Shown one piece after another: positions 1 through 22,792 of a stretch of 64,000 bases of DNA. The notes below the pieces were generated by a model, which saw only the letters and a program-made list of their open reading frames with translations, did not search any database and was not told where the DNA came from. The position numbers were made by a program, and so were the translations under genes. This stretch comes from Plotosus lineatus. Lineage: Eukaryota > Chordata > Actinopteri > Siluriformes > Plotosidae. Location: contig CM045729.1 in NCBI GenBank assembly GCA_024760905.1, forward strand, positions 63,586,080 to 63,650,079, in the 5' to 3' direction. How positions within the stretch are numbered: position 1 is the first letter of the stretch; every line of letters starts with the position of its first letter.

Positions 1-271
1 GCACTTTACTGACTCCTTAAAATCATAATTGTGTGCCCATTAGGTACAATAAAACCCAACAGTACAGAAAAAAACACTGAAAATCTATACAGTACACAAA
101 AATTTAACAAGTCTAAGATTAAGCATTTTACACAAGAGTGCGTAAAGCTCACGCAGGAAAACCCTCGAGAATTTGATGTTGTAAAAGAGATTTGCAGGAA
201 TAATTGCTGATTGTATTTTTGTCATCACCTTGACTTCTCTTAATTCTGGTCAATACTTTGTGCAAAGGGAG
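1..271. other. AT-rich flank downstream of tmem182
   Basis: No gene, recognisable repeat or RNA gene seen. Confidence 0.5.
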
Positions 272-610
272 CACTGGTGCCTGCCGAGTGGTATAGGTGC
301 TGAATCACTGATCTTAAGGTTTGGGCTCCGAGTCCCACTCTCCACAAGGTTGTCACTGTCCCCCCCCCAGTGCAGCTAACTGGGTTATCAAAGGCCGGTC
401 ATGTCTCTCACTGTCTATGGTGAGAGGTTCATGTAAAAGAACCATCGCTGAATTTCGACAAGAGTAGCTGCAAAGCCATCAGCGTGTTTCTGTCCTGCGA
501 TGGCCTGGCGAGCTGTCCAGGGTGTACTCTGCCCTCGCCCGGAGTTGGCTGGGATGGGCACCAGCCTCCCCGTGACCCTAATTAGGATTAAGCGGTTACA
601 GAAAATGAAC
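272..610 (+). repeat. SINE, tRNA-like head with L2-type tail (type B)
   Basis: The head is eroded but retains GTATAGG and CTCCGAGTCCCAC. The shared body follows (CAGCTAACTGGGTTATC, CTCACTGTCTATGGTGAGA). The tail contains CTAATTAGGATTAAGCGG, an L2-like 3' end. Confidence 0.8.
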
Positions 611-1010
611 TTTGTGTAAAGACTCAACACACCATTTGAGTCCATGCACACTTTTCCACACCTAGGGTAATTTACCTTCAGCAATCCACTGACCAGCACA
701 TTTTGAGAGATTGGATGAAACCAGTAAACCCAGTGGAAACCTGTATGGAACATATTCTCCACATTCACAGAGATCCCTGGTGCTATTGGGTGATGTTGTC
801 CCAAGCTCAATATCATTATTACTCTTTAAATATTGCAAAAAAACTGTAAAAATGTAGAAACTATTCCATGGGCACATGTCCCAAATCATTGGCTGTAGAA
901 CAATTTAGTGACCAAACCTTTTTTCTTATAAAGTTTCTTTTTTTTGAATGCTCATATGTATAGACTGACAGACTGACAGACATTCACACACACAGAAACA
1001 TTCTTGACCA

Positions 1011-1158
<148 letters not shown>

Positions 1159-1364
1159 CTGTCACCTGCCATGCAGTTGAGTCATATTTCCCAAAGCTGC
1201 ATGTTAAAACAGAATCATCTGCCAGGTCTTGTCTCCTGACAGTATACAGTATCTCCAACAGCAGTTCCTATATTAATCAAAGAGTTTGTCTGACCACTGA
1301 TCCTTTTTCTGTCCCTGTGTTCAGAGAGAGTTTAATTTAGATAAGCTGTATAGGTAATAAAATT

Positions 1365-1683
1365 GGGGCAGCTGTAGCCTCATGGTTAGTGAAGCAACTT
1401 CGAGACTGAAAGTTGGCTGGTTCGACTCCCAAACCAGCAAAAAAAAAAAATATGTGGCAGTGGAGGACTGAGCTACACCTTCCCTTCCTCCACATTTGAA
1501 TTGCCCTTGAGCAGGACATCTCCCAATTGCTCTCGGGGTGCCCCAATGAATGTGGCAGTCCACTGCTCCAAGTGTGTTTGTGTGCTCACAGTTTGTGTGT
1601 GTGTGTGCTCAGTTTGGTTAAATGTAGAAACAATAATTTCCCTTATAAGATTAATACTGTATAGCAAAAAAAAAAAAAAAAAA
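1365..1683 (+). repeat. tRNA-derived fish SINE with poly(A) tail
   Basis: Head with A-box-like TAGCCTCATGGTTAG and B-box-like GGTTCGACTCC, body with CCTTGAGCAGG and CACTGCTCCAAGTGTG, ending in an 18-A tail at about 1666-1683. A different SINE family from types A and B. Confidence 0.65.
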
Positions 1684-3141
1684 CTGAATATTCACATAGA
1701 CAATATAAATATTATCATACTGTACATCAGTTTAAAGTCTTTGCAGAAAAACAGGTTGGGATAAGTGACAGAAATTCACTGTGCACTGTTCAAGTGAAGT
1801 GAATTTTTTTCAAATCACTAATGTTGTGTAAAACTATTTTAACAAGGTCTGCTCATCGTGATTTCAGTTTGAGAGTTTATTCATTTGTTTAAAATATTTT
1901 ATTATGCTTTGATAGCAATAATATATACAGTACATAAAATAAAACTTTTGAAAACATTCGCTGAAAAGGTTCCACTTATCTGGAAAGACAAAAACAGGTC
2001 AGTCCTATCATGAAAACTAAGAACATGAAATCTTTGAGTCATATAATAATAAGTGTCATAACCTTTCTGGGCTGTCAGGAAAATAAGCTGCTTCTGCTAC
2101 CTCTTTTTTCTTATTTTTTTATGAAGACCATCATGCAAGACACCAAAATTCTTAATAAATCCTCAAAATTAACGAGTCTCTAATATACATTTAAAATGAT
2201 AATACACGTTTTAGAAATTCACATACACGTCTACACGGATGATTTTATAAGTTGCACTACCAGGAAAATGGGTTAAACACTCAATTTACTATACATTCAT
2301 ATCATCTTCAGTAAATTTTTATAAACTCTTATAGTGTATAATCCCTTCATATAAATGTATATAAGTCTGTATTCAAATATATTCCTGAAAATAAACTAAA
2401 TAGTGAAATAGAGTCCAATTTTATTCTGTGTTAATCAAAGTGTATTATTTTTGCATAAATACAAAATCTAAAATTAATGTTTATTTTTCACCAAGACGAG
2501 TACTTTTCCTTTATAATTTGAGAATTCAACACGTGTTTGGACTATTTGGGAATTTAAGAAACACTCAGTCATGTCTCTGGTTGGGAACATGCCAAGAGTG
2601 TGTGATTACTTTTAAGAATTTATGGTCGCTGTCTAATTCCATATCCTGTTACGTAGTGGTAATGTCTTTGGGATTATTAATAAACTAGTAAAGCATTGTA
2701 CACACAAAGAATATCTTTGCATGAGCATGTGTCCCAAACTTTGACCAGTAGTGTAAATCTTATAAGGATCATAGATTTTCAAAGAATTTAAAACATCAAC
2801 CCATACATTGTGTGCAAGGATGGCCCACAGCAATAAAAACACACTCCGAGTGAATCAATATCATCTCTTATCTAGCCTCACAATTGAGTGCTATTACAGT
2901 ACTCAGGTTATAACCATGCTTAACCAAATGATGACATAAAAACAGCTTTGGTAATCACTGCTTAGATAAAGGCAAGTTTATAAAATGGTAGAAAGAGGAT
3001 TGGTCATTCTGTGACCAGTCAATCTGTCAATCTGGCAAGACAAACCTTCCTGCTTCACAAAAATGTACAGTGCCTTCTCTGGAGCAGTAGATTAAATGTT
3101 TCCTCCAACTATAGCCCAAATCAGCTATAGTTCTCCAATGG
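1684..3141. other. AT-rich sequence, probable tmem182 3' flank
   Basis: No homology recognised. It probably includes the 3' UTR and polyadenylation region of tmem182 (transcribed towards low coordinates), but the poly(A) site cannot be fixed from sequence alone. Confidence 0.4.
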
Positions 3142-3145
3142 AGAT

Positions 3146-3237
<92 letters not shown>
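3142..3237. repeat. (TA)n microsatellite with TACATA interruptions
   Basis: About 95 bp of TA with two CATATACATA interruptions, just downstream of the tmem182 stop codon and possibly inside its 3' UTR. Confidence 0.95.
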
Positions 3238-3239
<2 letters not shown>

Positions 3240-3372
3240 TGAATCTTCTCTGCACCCCTCCTCCACATAGCAAAGAACACAAAGATATTTATGCTTGCCG
3301 TAATACAATACACTTACTGCTCTATACATTCATAACCAAAGACAAATATCATTTGGCTGGTCCTTAGGATGC

Positions 3373-13515
<10,143 letters not shown>

Positions 13516-14309
13516 GGTTAAACTCCTGTCTTTTCTTTCGGTCAGTAAAAATATATAGTCCTTTAGAACTGTGTAACCTGAGATCCTTGGAGTGGTTCTG
13601 GAGGAAGTTTTGCTTGTTAGTGCTTCTCCCGTATCATGCTCAGCTGGCGCCCTTGTACTCTTTTGACCAAGTGTCCCTTTATTGCCCAGGAGCACCTTTG
13701 CATCCCACTGGTTGAGGAACTGAATGTATTTTGGCTCCAAAGTATAGTTTCATGTGGACCATCCCCTTGTACTATTTTTGGATTGCTGATTGAAGATGCC
13801 TGCTGTTCTGTTAGCAGTCTGGCAACAGGACATCTTAATGGGGGAGGGACATTTTATAGCCCAAAAATATCCCCCTCAAACTGAGAACTATTTCTTAGGA
13901 CTAAGGGATGAAGACACTAGAGCTATGCATTCCTGACATTTTGTGAGACTCGAATTGGTTACAGAGTCATACCTGAGACAATTCTTTTCTAATTATCTTT
14001 CAAGCATCATCAAAATTATCAGCAAATACCTGTTTTCAAGTTTTGCTGTGCTTTGAAATAAAAAGTCCATTTTCTATTGAGTGGGGCATTTAGCAGAGAG
14101 CAGAGAAACCAGCTATCAATTAGCACTGTGCTGTGAGTAGAGATCAGAAGATCAGAGCAGCGTGTTGTTCTGGTACACATTTTTCCATTCATTTACTTCA
14201 AAATCTATGGGGGACCACCAGTGTCAAAAAATAACATCACAACATTTTATCTATTAATGATTCATTATCAAATAAAATAAAAAGTTTTGTTTTTGAATTA
14301 ATAACAGAT
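13516..14309. other. tmem182 5' flank / putative promoter side
   Basis: Immediately upstream of the tmem182 start codon in transcript sense; should contain the 5' UTR and promoter. No TATA box or CpG cluster stands out. In-frame codons continue upstream of the ATG but show no homology. Confidence 0.35.

Positions 14310-14912
<603 letters not shown>

Positions 14913-14991
<79 letters not shown>
14913..14991. repeat. (TA)n microsatellite
   Basis: About 78 bp directly at the SINE 3' end. Confidence 0.97.
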
Positions 14992-14994
<3 letters not shown>

Positions 14995-15019
14995 TTTTTT
15001 CTGACCTCCCTTCCACTGG

Positions 15020-15288
15020 ATTTACACTGGGCCATGATGTCCATGATTTCCACAATTCAAAAAAGCATGGAGCTCCATGATTTATGACTACGTTTTTTTT
15101 TAGCAGGTTTTGGGGTATAAAAAGGAGGTAGGGTGCATCCTAGAGATAAAACCTGAAGAAATTGTGTTTCCAAGATCCCGTATAATGGCGCATCAAGGTC
15201 TGTTAAGCTCTACTATACTCTTCTGCAATCCCCATCATGGTTCTCTCAAAATCGTGGAGATCATGGAAATCATGACCCCAGTAAACTC
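15020..15288. mobile_element. Unclassified MITE-like inverted-repeat element, ~270 bp
   Basis: The ends at 15020-15055 and 15253-15288 are imperfect inverted repeats of about 36 bp sharing CATGAT and CCATGAT blocks. No coding capacity. Superfamily not determined. Confidence 0.55.
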
Positions 15289-16049
15289 AGCGTTATCAAC
15301 AACGTATTTACACCCACACAAGTAATGCTCATTCGATAATTTTTGTATTTTGCACCAAACTCTCTCTCACTGTATAAATTCTAGATTCTGTTGTGTGCGA
15401 AATTCCCTGATCAACACTTCCTGAAATATTCCAATCATCATCAAAACTAATCCAATATCAATGTCATGTTCAAAGTCTCAAAGCTTGCACATATATAAAG
15501 GAGCTCTGTCATGATTTATAAACAGATTTTTTATGAGCAGATATTTTTATGTTATAAAAATGTATTACATTATGTATTTATTAATATACTGTATTTCAAA
15601 GTATCTCTTAAATGAAAGCTGTTTGCTGACTTTTAATATGTCTGTGTAAATGTTTTCTTTGATAACACCATTCATTTTATTCCAGCTCCATTCTTCAAAA
15701 AGCCACCCAGCACCATTAATTTAATTTTGGATGTGAACATTATCTGTAGTGTTCAGGGCACTGCATGGCTGGCAGGTAGGTTGTCTGCTGCCACAGGATT
15801 GCCTGATTAGATAACTGCACGAATGTACAAGTATACATACAGTAAGTGCACACATGCAGCTTCAAGGGCAAAATGGGTTTAAATGAAGAAGGTTTCGTTT
15901 CTTTGTATGTGTAGAGTTCATGGTGTTTCTGGAAATGATTACCTTGTAATCCTTGCTATGTTTATTCAGGTTGAAAGTATGGTACACCACAAATGTTCTT
16001 GCAGTTCCTGGGTTTCAGTGCTGGTTTTGTTGGACTGACTGCAGTCTTT
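15289..16049. other. Intergenic AT-rich DNA
   Basis: Nothing recognised. Confidence 0.4.
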
Positions 16050-16412
16050 ATTCATTCATTTATTTTCTAAGCTGCGTAATCCTAATTAAGAAAGCAAAGA
16101 TTCTGGTGCCCAAATCAGCTGACTCTGGGTGAAGGTGAGATATACCTTGGACAGCATACCAGGAGATCACAGGACCAACACTTACACAACAATTCACACA
16201 CTCACACCTAGGGGTGATTTGAAAGAGTCAATAAGCCTACTGTGCATGTTTTTGGACTATGCAAGGAAACTGGAGCACCCAGATAAAACCCATGAAAGCA
16301 CAGGGAGGACATGGAACATTCACACTGAAACATGCGAACTGGGAATTAAGCCCAGGCTTTCTTGCTGCAAGGTGGGCGTGTTAACCACCGCACCACCATT
16401 GCCACACCACCC
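16050..16412 (-). repeat. SINE type C with L2-type tail
   Basis: Complementary head at the high end (GGTGGGCGTGTTAACCACC), core with GTGCATGTTTTTGGACTATG, and tail with TCCTAATTAAGAAAG at the low end. Confidence 0.7.
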
Positions 16413-16586
16413 ATGACTGTAGTCTAAAGAGAGAAAGACTTTTTTGATTGTTCCTGTGTCAAAATATATTTACTATGAAAATGCATTCTTGAATAATTAA
16501 AATACATAAAGATTCATGCATTACTTGAATAAATGTTGAAGATAAAATTATCCCATTGACGACAAATGTAGTGACATAACCAAACT

Positions 16587-18351
16587 CCAAGGACCTCATA
16601 TACAAAGGTAAATATGCACAAAAACGTGGAGTATGTCCTTTTCCGAGGCAAAGTTCAAATGTATCAAGAATGAAATGACTGTAGAAATGTGCGGTGATTC
16701 ACACCAAGTTCATGTAAGATGTTTTGGAGACAAAGTCAAAGAGGCTAGATTGAGATGGTTTGGACATGTACAGAGGAGGAATAGTGAATATATTGGTAGT
16801 AGGATGCTGAGGAGGTTGGAACTACCAGGCAGAAGGCCTGGAGGAAGACCAAAGAGGAGATTTATGGATGCGGTGAAGGAGGACATGAAGGTAGTTGGTG
16901 TAAGAGAAGATACAGAGGATAGGGTGAGATGGAGGCAGATGATTCGCTGTGGCGATTCCTGAAGGGAACAGCCGAAAGGAAAAGAAGATTCACGCCAACT
17001 TCATGACTAGCATGAGCAAGTTTCTAGAGCTGCTGGTCCTTTGGTGACACCGAGAGGTAATTCTGGGACACTGTTGATATTGTGAAAACAATTTGTGCTC
17101 GGGGGGATGTGCACATGAGAGGCACATGAAATATTAACGCTGATGAACAATTAACACATCGATCTCTCTGCAATTAAATGAGTGGATATTAAAGCATGTG
17201 CAAAGTGATGCATAAAATACAGCTAACAACATTGGCTGTCTTAGCAGTACGAATTAGAAGATATTGTGAATTGTACAGTAAGAGGAGAGTGAGTATTCAG
17301 AGACAAAGAGGATTCACTGACATATGATGATTGCTGGCTCATGGCCTTCAGGTTTCTGAGGGTAATCTTTCTTGGATTGGGTACGAAGTAGCTGCCAACC
17401 TTGGAGCGTGACATGGTGAGGAGCTATGCTCTGCCAGTACCCACACAGGTGCTGACAGCACTGGGCTCCATGCAACAAGGGCATTCCAGAGGGAACTGAA
17501 TGACCTGGACATTTCTGTGTGGAATTTGCCCGTTCTCCCCGTGCTTGTGTGGGAAACTGGAGTACCCGGTGGAAAACCACAGTTATTTAATAATAGCTAT
17601 TTAAAAATAACTAACTTAATATTAGTTAACTGAGGTGAGGTGGTCTGGTGAGGTGGTAGCTGAATAACACTATAGTTGGGAACTGACTTCAAGCTGGCAC
17701 TGTCCGCGATGAGCTTCTTGGTGAGTAACTTTTTCTATTGTCCCATGACTCCTCCTCGTGCACATTGAGAATGTGAACCCAAAATATGCACCTATCTTCA
17801 CAGCATCAGTACTAGTTATTGACTTGCTGTTCTGGTTAAAGTACGTCTTCGGAGCTTTCTGTCAGAAACCTGATAGGACACGGCCAGTTGGGTGGGATGT
17901 AGCAGCTGTGGTTGGGGTGAGATGCCAGAGATGGTGGAGGAATCCCCTGAATCTGTGACAGGACAGCATGCCAAACAGTATATTTTTGCACATCCCCACT
18001 TCAGAGAAGAGTAGCTCTAATTAACATTCCGTGAAATTTCTTTTTTTTCACATGTTACTCATGTTTTAAATGTTTTCTGATCCTGCAGACAGGGGAATCT
18101 CCAGTGCAGGGCTCATTTAACTATGATTTGTATATTTAAATAGAGCCATGGACAGGGAGGGGTCGGGTACCCCGACATGTGTGCTCAATTCCGCATTGAT
18201 TTGGTTGTTCAAAGGAAATGTGCTTTGGATTCATGTGTACACACAGATTCATATATCTCGATGTGTTTGTGCTGAAGATGTTTTCTGGATTTAGGTGTAT
18301 GCCTTTTTTCAGTAGGAATTCCAAGCAAGTCTTTGTACATAAGGCCCCTGG
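16587..18351. mobile_element. PIF/Harbinger-type element relic with nested RTE fragment
   Basis: Inverted termini at 16587-16607 and 18331-18351 agree at 17 of 21 positions (CCTCATATACAAAG against the complement of CTTTGTACATAAGG). On the plus strand, about 17400-17480 translates to RSYALPVPTQVLTALGSMQQ, resembling the N-terminal region of Harbinger nucleases. The rest is decayed. Confidence 0.5.
16715..16986 (+). mobile_element. RTE copy f, 272-bp 3' end
   Basis: Encodes [18 protein letters not shown] and GRRPGGRPKRRF, ending CGAAAGGAAAAGAAG. Flanked by a 19-bp imperfect target duplication starting GATTCAC (16696-16714 and 16987-17005, 2 mismatches). Confidence 0.9.
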
Positions 18352-18689
18352 TCTGTTATAACTGACAGGCTTAAGGTGTATACATTTCCTCCTGCCGCCA
18401 TTGGGGGCAGCATCTTACATGACATGACAGAAATCCTATGACAAGTTCATGGAAGTATGTTTTGCATCTTAAACAAATTTTTTGCAACGTTCTATTGAGG
18501 GTTTTAAGGGCATGAAAAAATCAGCAGTACTATCTGCTTTAAGACATTATAAGTGTGTCAGCTAAAGGCTTGGAAATCATACCCAATTGAGTGAAAGGGA
18601 GAGCCTCTGTTCTTTATTTTTTAAGTTTGCACACAATGCAAGTACTCTTGAGCTGGAGCCATTTGACTTAATCTGCATGTCGTTTTGAA

Positions 18690-18814
18690 CTATTCAGGAC
18701 TCAGGGCACCCGATGTGAACTCACCCAGACACTGGAAGAACATGCAAACATTACATAGAGAGGCTCCAGTTGATGATGTGATTTGAACCCAATCCTTCTT
18801 GGTTTGAAATGACA
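18690..18814 (-). repeat. SINE type C fragment
   Basis: Short antisense piece with GAAGAACATGCAAAC and GATTTGAACCCAATCC. Confidence 0.5.
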
Positions 18815-19030
18815 CTGATAAAATGGTAGTCGGATGCTGAGGCTGGAACTACCAGGCAGAAGGCCTAGAGGAAGACTAAAGAGGAGATTTGTGGATGTGG
18901 TGAAGGAGGACATGAAAGTAGATGGTGTAAGAGAAGAAGATGCAGAGGATAGGGTGAGATGGAGGCAGATGATTTGCTGTGGCGACCCCTGAACGGAACA
19001 TCCGAAAGGAAAAGAAGATGAAGAAGAAGA
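18815..19030 (+). mobile_element. RTE copy g, 3' end
   Basis: Contains GCTGAGGCTGGAACTACC and the terminus CCGAAAGGAAAAGAAGATG with a GAA-rich tail. Confidence 0.88.
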
Positions 19031-19534
19031 AATATGCGTCATTTTAGAATAAATTTTGACTAATTCAGCATATGACACATGAGAATAAAAATATTAGTTC
19101 ATAGACTTTAATTTAAACTCTGCATCCTCCAAAAATCTATTTATAGTATGGGGGGGATGGGGTTAAGATAAATGTGGCCCAAGTGTATTATCAACCCATT
19201 ATCCCTGAGCCACACAAAAAATCAGAAATTATGAAAAACAGTTTAAAGCTCTATCTCCACAATTCATTAGTATAAATTATGCATTCTTTTTAAATCACTG
19301 AACTTGATTTGATATTTAAAATTAGGAGCACTGTAATCAATACTGTGAACATTGGAAAACAAATTACTTTTGAGTAAGATGAGGTTAAGATTTTAAAAGG
19401 CAACGCATTGTAATAAGTATAATTGCAGGATCTAATTAATTTCCAAACGGTTTTGGCACTCGCAAGTCTATATAAAAAAAAATACCTCTGGGTACTCTGA
19501 TTTCCTCCCACAGGCTAAAGACATCCAGGGAGAG
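19031..19534. other. Intergenic AT-rich DNA
   Basis: Nothing recognised. Confidence 0.4.
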
Positions 19535-19856
19535 ATTTTATTCGGCTTTTTCCCTTTTATCAGGGGTCGCCACAGCGAATGATTTGCACGTTTGATTTGG
19601 CATAAGTTCTTATGTCGGATGCCCTTCCTGACACAACCCTTTTAGAACGGGACAGAAAAACACTGACGGCTTCACAGCTACTCTTTACGAAAGTCAGCAG
19701 TGGTTCTTTTACATGCCTCACACCATACATAGTGAGAGACATGGCCGGCCTTTGATAACCCAGTAAGCTGCACTGGGGGGGGACAGTGACAACCTTGAGG
19801 AGAGTGGGACTCGAACCCCCAACCTTAGGATCAGCGATCCACCACCGCCCTGGCTA
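19535..19856 (-). repeat. SINE type A, near full length
   Basis: RTE-like terminus at the low end (GGGGTCGCCACAGCGAATGA) and complementary head at the high end with GGACTCGAACCCCCAACC, the B-box complement. Confidence 0.85.
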
Positions 19857-19916
19857 AAGACAACCACATTAAAATAATGCACAAGATTCATTATGGTAAC
19901 AGAACATCTGTAATTC

Positions 19917-20100
19917 ATCCATTCATTCATTTTATGAACCACTTAATCCTAATTAGGGTAACGGGGAAGCTGGTGCCTATCTCAGCTGACCCTGAGCAAG
20001 GGCACAGTACACCCTGGGCAGCTCATCATTCCATCTCAGCCGACCCTGAGCGAGAGCAGAGCACACCCTGGACAGCTCATCATTCTATCGCAGGAGCATC
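19917..20100 (-). repeat. L2-type SINE tail with internal duplication
   Basis: ACCACTTAATCCTAATTAGGG followed by two copies of the GCACACCCTGGACAGCTC unit at about 20000 and 20065. Confidence 0.65.
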
Positions 20101-20251
20101 AGTAATGTTATTTTAAATTGTCATCTTAATTCCAGACATATCTTTTCAGGGGTGTCAAAGTTATTTTCACTGAGGGCCACATCACAAATATAAAAGTGAT
20201 CATGGGTTGAATATTTACTGAACACATATTCTAAAAGGGCAAACATGAAAT

Positions 20252-21556
20252 CTCATCATCATCATCATCATCATCTTCCTCCACTTAATCCGGGGTCGGG
20301 GCGCAGGGGCAGCAGCCTACGCAATGAGGTCCAGACGTCCCACTCCCCAGCCACTTTCTCCATCCCTTCTGAGGGGACATCGAGGAGTTCCCAGCCGAGC
20401 CGAGTGACATAATCCCTCCAGTGTGTTCTAGGTTGACCCCGGGGTCTCTTTCCGGTTGAACATACCCAAAACACCACACCAGGGAGGCGTTTGGGAGGCA
20501 TTCTAACCAGATTCTCGAACCACCTCAACTGGCTCCTCTCAATCTAAAGAAGCAGTGGTTCTACTCTGAGCTCCTCCTGGATGGCTGAGTTTATCATCCT
20601 ATCTCTAAGGGAGAGCTCCACCATCCGGCAAAGGAAATTCATTTCAGCCACTTGTATCCTCAATCTTGTTCTTTTGGTCACTACCCAAATCTCTTGAACA
20701 TAGGTGAGGGTTGGAATGTAGATCGACTGGTAAACTGAGAGCTTTGATTTGGAGATACCACGATGGACCAGTACAAGCTCCATTTAACAGCAGAGGCTAT
20801 AGTGATTCATCTGTCAATCACTCCATCCTTCCCTCACGCGTGAACAAAACCCTGAGATACTTGAACTCCTCGCGGGACCTCTTTCAAGATCTGGAAGGTA
20901 CATTCCACCCTTTTCCAGTCATCCCCTTACCCAGCGGAGGGAAGCAACCCTTTCATCTGGGCACCAAGAGGAGGGACAACAAGAAAGCCCACACCGGCAC
21001 ATCGCCTCTCCCCATGAGCAACTCCAGAATGGAATCCATCTCCTCTCGAGATGGGTGATTGTAGATCCCAAGCCATGTGTTGAGGTGAGTCCGACTATAT
21101 CTAGTCGGTATCTCTCCACCTCACGCACCAGCTCAGGCTCCTTCCTCTTCGGAAGAGGTGACATTCCATGTCCCATGAGTCAGAACCAGTAGCCAAGGAT
21201 CGGTCCAACAGAACCCATGCCTTCGACTGCCACCTAACTCACACTGCTCTAGATCCCTATAGCCCCTCTCCTTCTCCCGCTGAGCCTGTCCGGGCTCCAT
21301 GGGCAGAAGCCCGACCACTAGGCACTTACTTAAGAGCCCCTCCCCCGGGCCTGGTGCCAGGTGGGGGACCCTGGAGACCTGTGTCTGGGCAACGAAGACC
21401 GTGACCTTCTGTTTTTCCATAGCGGTTTTTGAACCGCACATCGACACATTCATCTAGGACCTGTTTGCCTTTGGTGACCCTACCAGTGGTTGAATGTCTC
21501 CAACAACATATATCTTAGGATCATTGGGACACACAAACGCTTCCACCATGATAAGA
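20252..21556 (-). mobile_element. Rex3 (RTE clade LINE), internal-deletion derivative
   Basis: Minus-strand reading: Rex3-type 5' leader and start of the endonuclease (GTWNVTSS, EVERYRLDIVGLTSTHGLGS) from 21556 to about 20933. It is then joined to the reverse-transcriptase C-terminal region (KYLRVLFT, IYIPTLTYVQEIWVVT, GKRPRGQPRTHWRDYV). The 3' tail is (ATG)n, seen as TCATCA at 20252-20277. The catalytic RT core is absent. Confidence 0.85.
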
Positions 21557-22084
21557 TGGTGAATGAAGGAGGTGCCATGAAATGTTTGCAGTAAAATTAT
21601 TCGGTCAGGCATTTGTCTTCTTTTTCTTTATTTACTTGCATTTTCTGACATTTAACAGCAACAACTAATCCTGTGCTGTTGAATAATGAATGATGGCTGT
21701 ATATTTGAAATAGGCTGCTGCCACCAAGTGGAAGTATGATGAATTAGGTTTCATGGAAATGGTGGATGCAAAGAATGTATGATAATCATTGTCTTTGATC
21801 GCTCTTGTGAACCACATTAAATGAGTTGGCTGGATGGGTTTGGCCTATGGGCTTTGAGTTTGACACGTGTGCTTTAGTTGCTTATCATTATTTCCTCCTT
21901 TGAAACCAATTTATTTTAAACTCCAGGTTCTTTTATAGTTCTTGAATAAATCTTCATTATACCTTGATCTATGTATTTACATCACAATCCTTCTTGTAAC
22001 AATTTACTTCTTTCATTCCTTACTCATTTAAATTTCCTTGTGAAAATGTGACAACAACAAGCTATTTCAAAGTAAAATAATTAT
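21557..22084. other. Intergenic AT-rich DNA
   Basis: Nothing recognised. Confidence 0.4.
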
Positions 22085-22340
22085 ATATATTTGGGTTTTG
22101 GGACCGAAACATTCCTGAAACAGAAAGAAAATGTGTGGTGGTGGGGTTGCACCTTCCCTTCCTCCACCTTCATGGATGAATTACCTCCAAGGCACATAAC
22201 CCTGGCTGCTTTCTTGGCACACTCGGTGTGTGTCGCAGCTCATCTCTCCAAGGGTATGTGTGCTCAATGTTTACATATGTCTGCTCTCTTTGAATGGGTT
22301 CAATGCAGAGGTAATATTTTCCCTTGAGGGATTCATTCGG
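22085..22340 (+). repeat. SINE relic related to 1365-1683
   Basis: Shares CACCTTCCCTTCCTCCAC and a downstream TGTGTGCTCA / GGGTTCAATGCAGAGG organisation with the 1365 family. Confidence 0.5.
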
Positions 22341-22359
22341 TACGTATAGCGAAATACCC

Positions 22360-22711
<352 letters not shown>

Positions 22712-22790
<79 letters not shown>
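22712..22790. repeat. (TA)n microsatellite
   Basis: About 78 bp between the Penelope-type fragment and the 3' end of RTE copy b. Confidence 0.97.

Positions 22791-22792
<2 letters not shown>

Noticed and set aside
13516..13740. Upstream in-frame ATG extending TMEM182 by 75 residues
   Set aside because: The extension has no similarity to TMEM182 and would place a charged stretch before TM1; MKWS is the better start.
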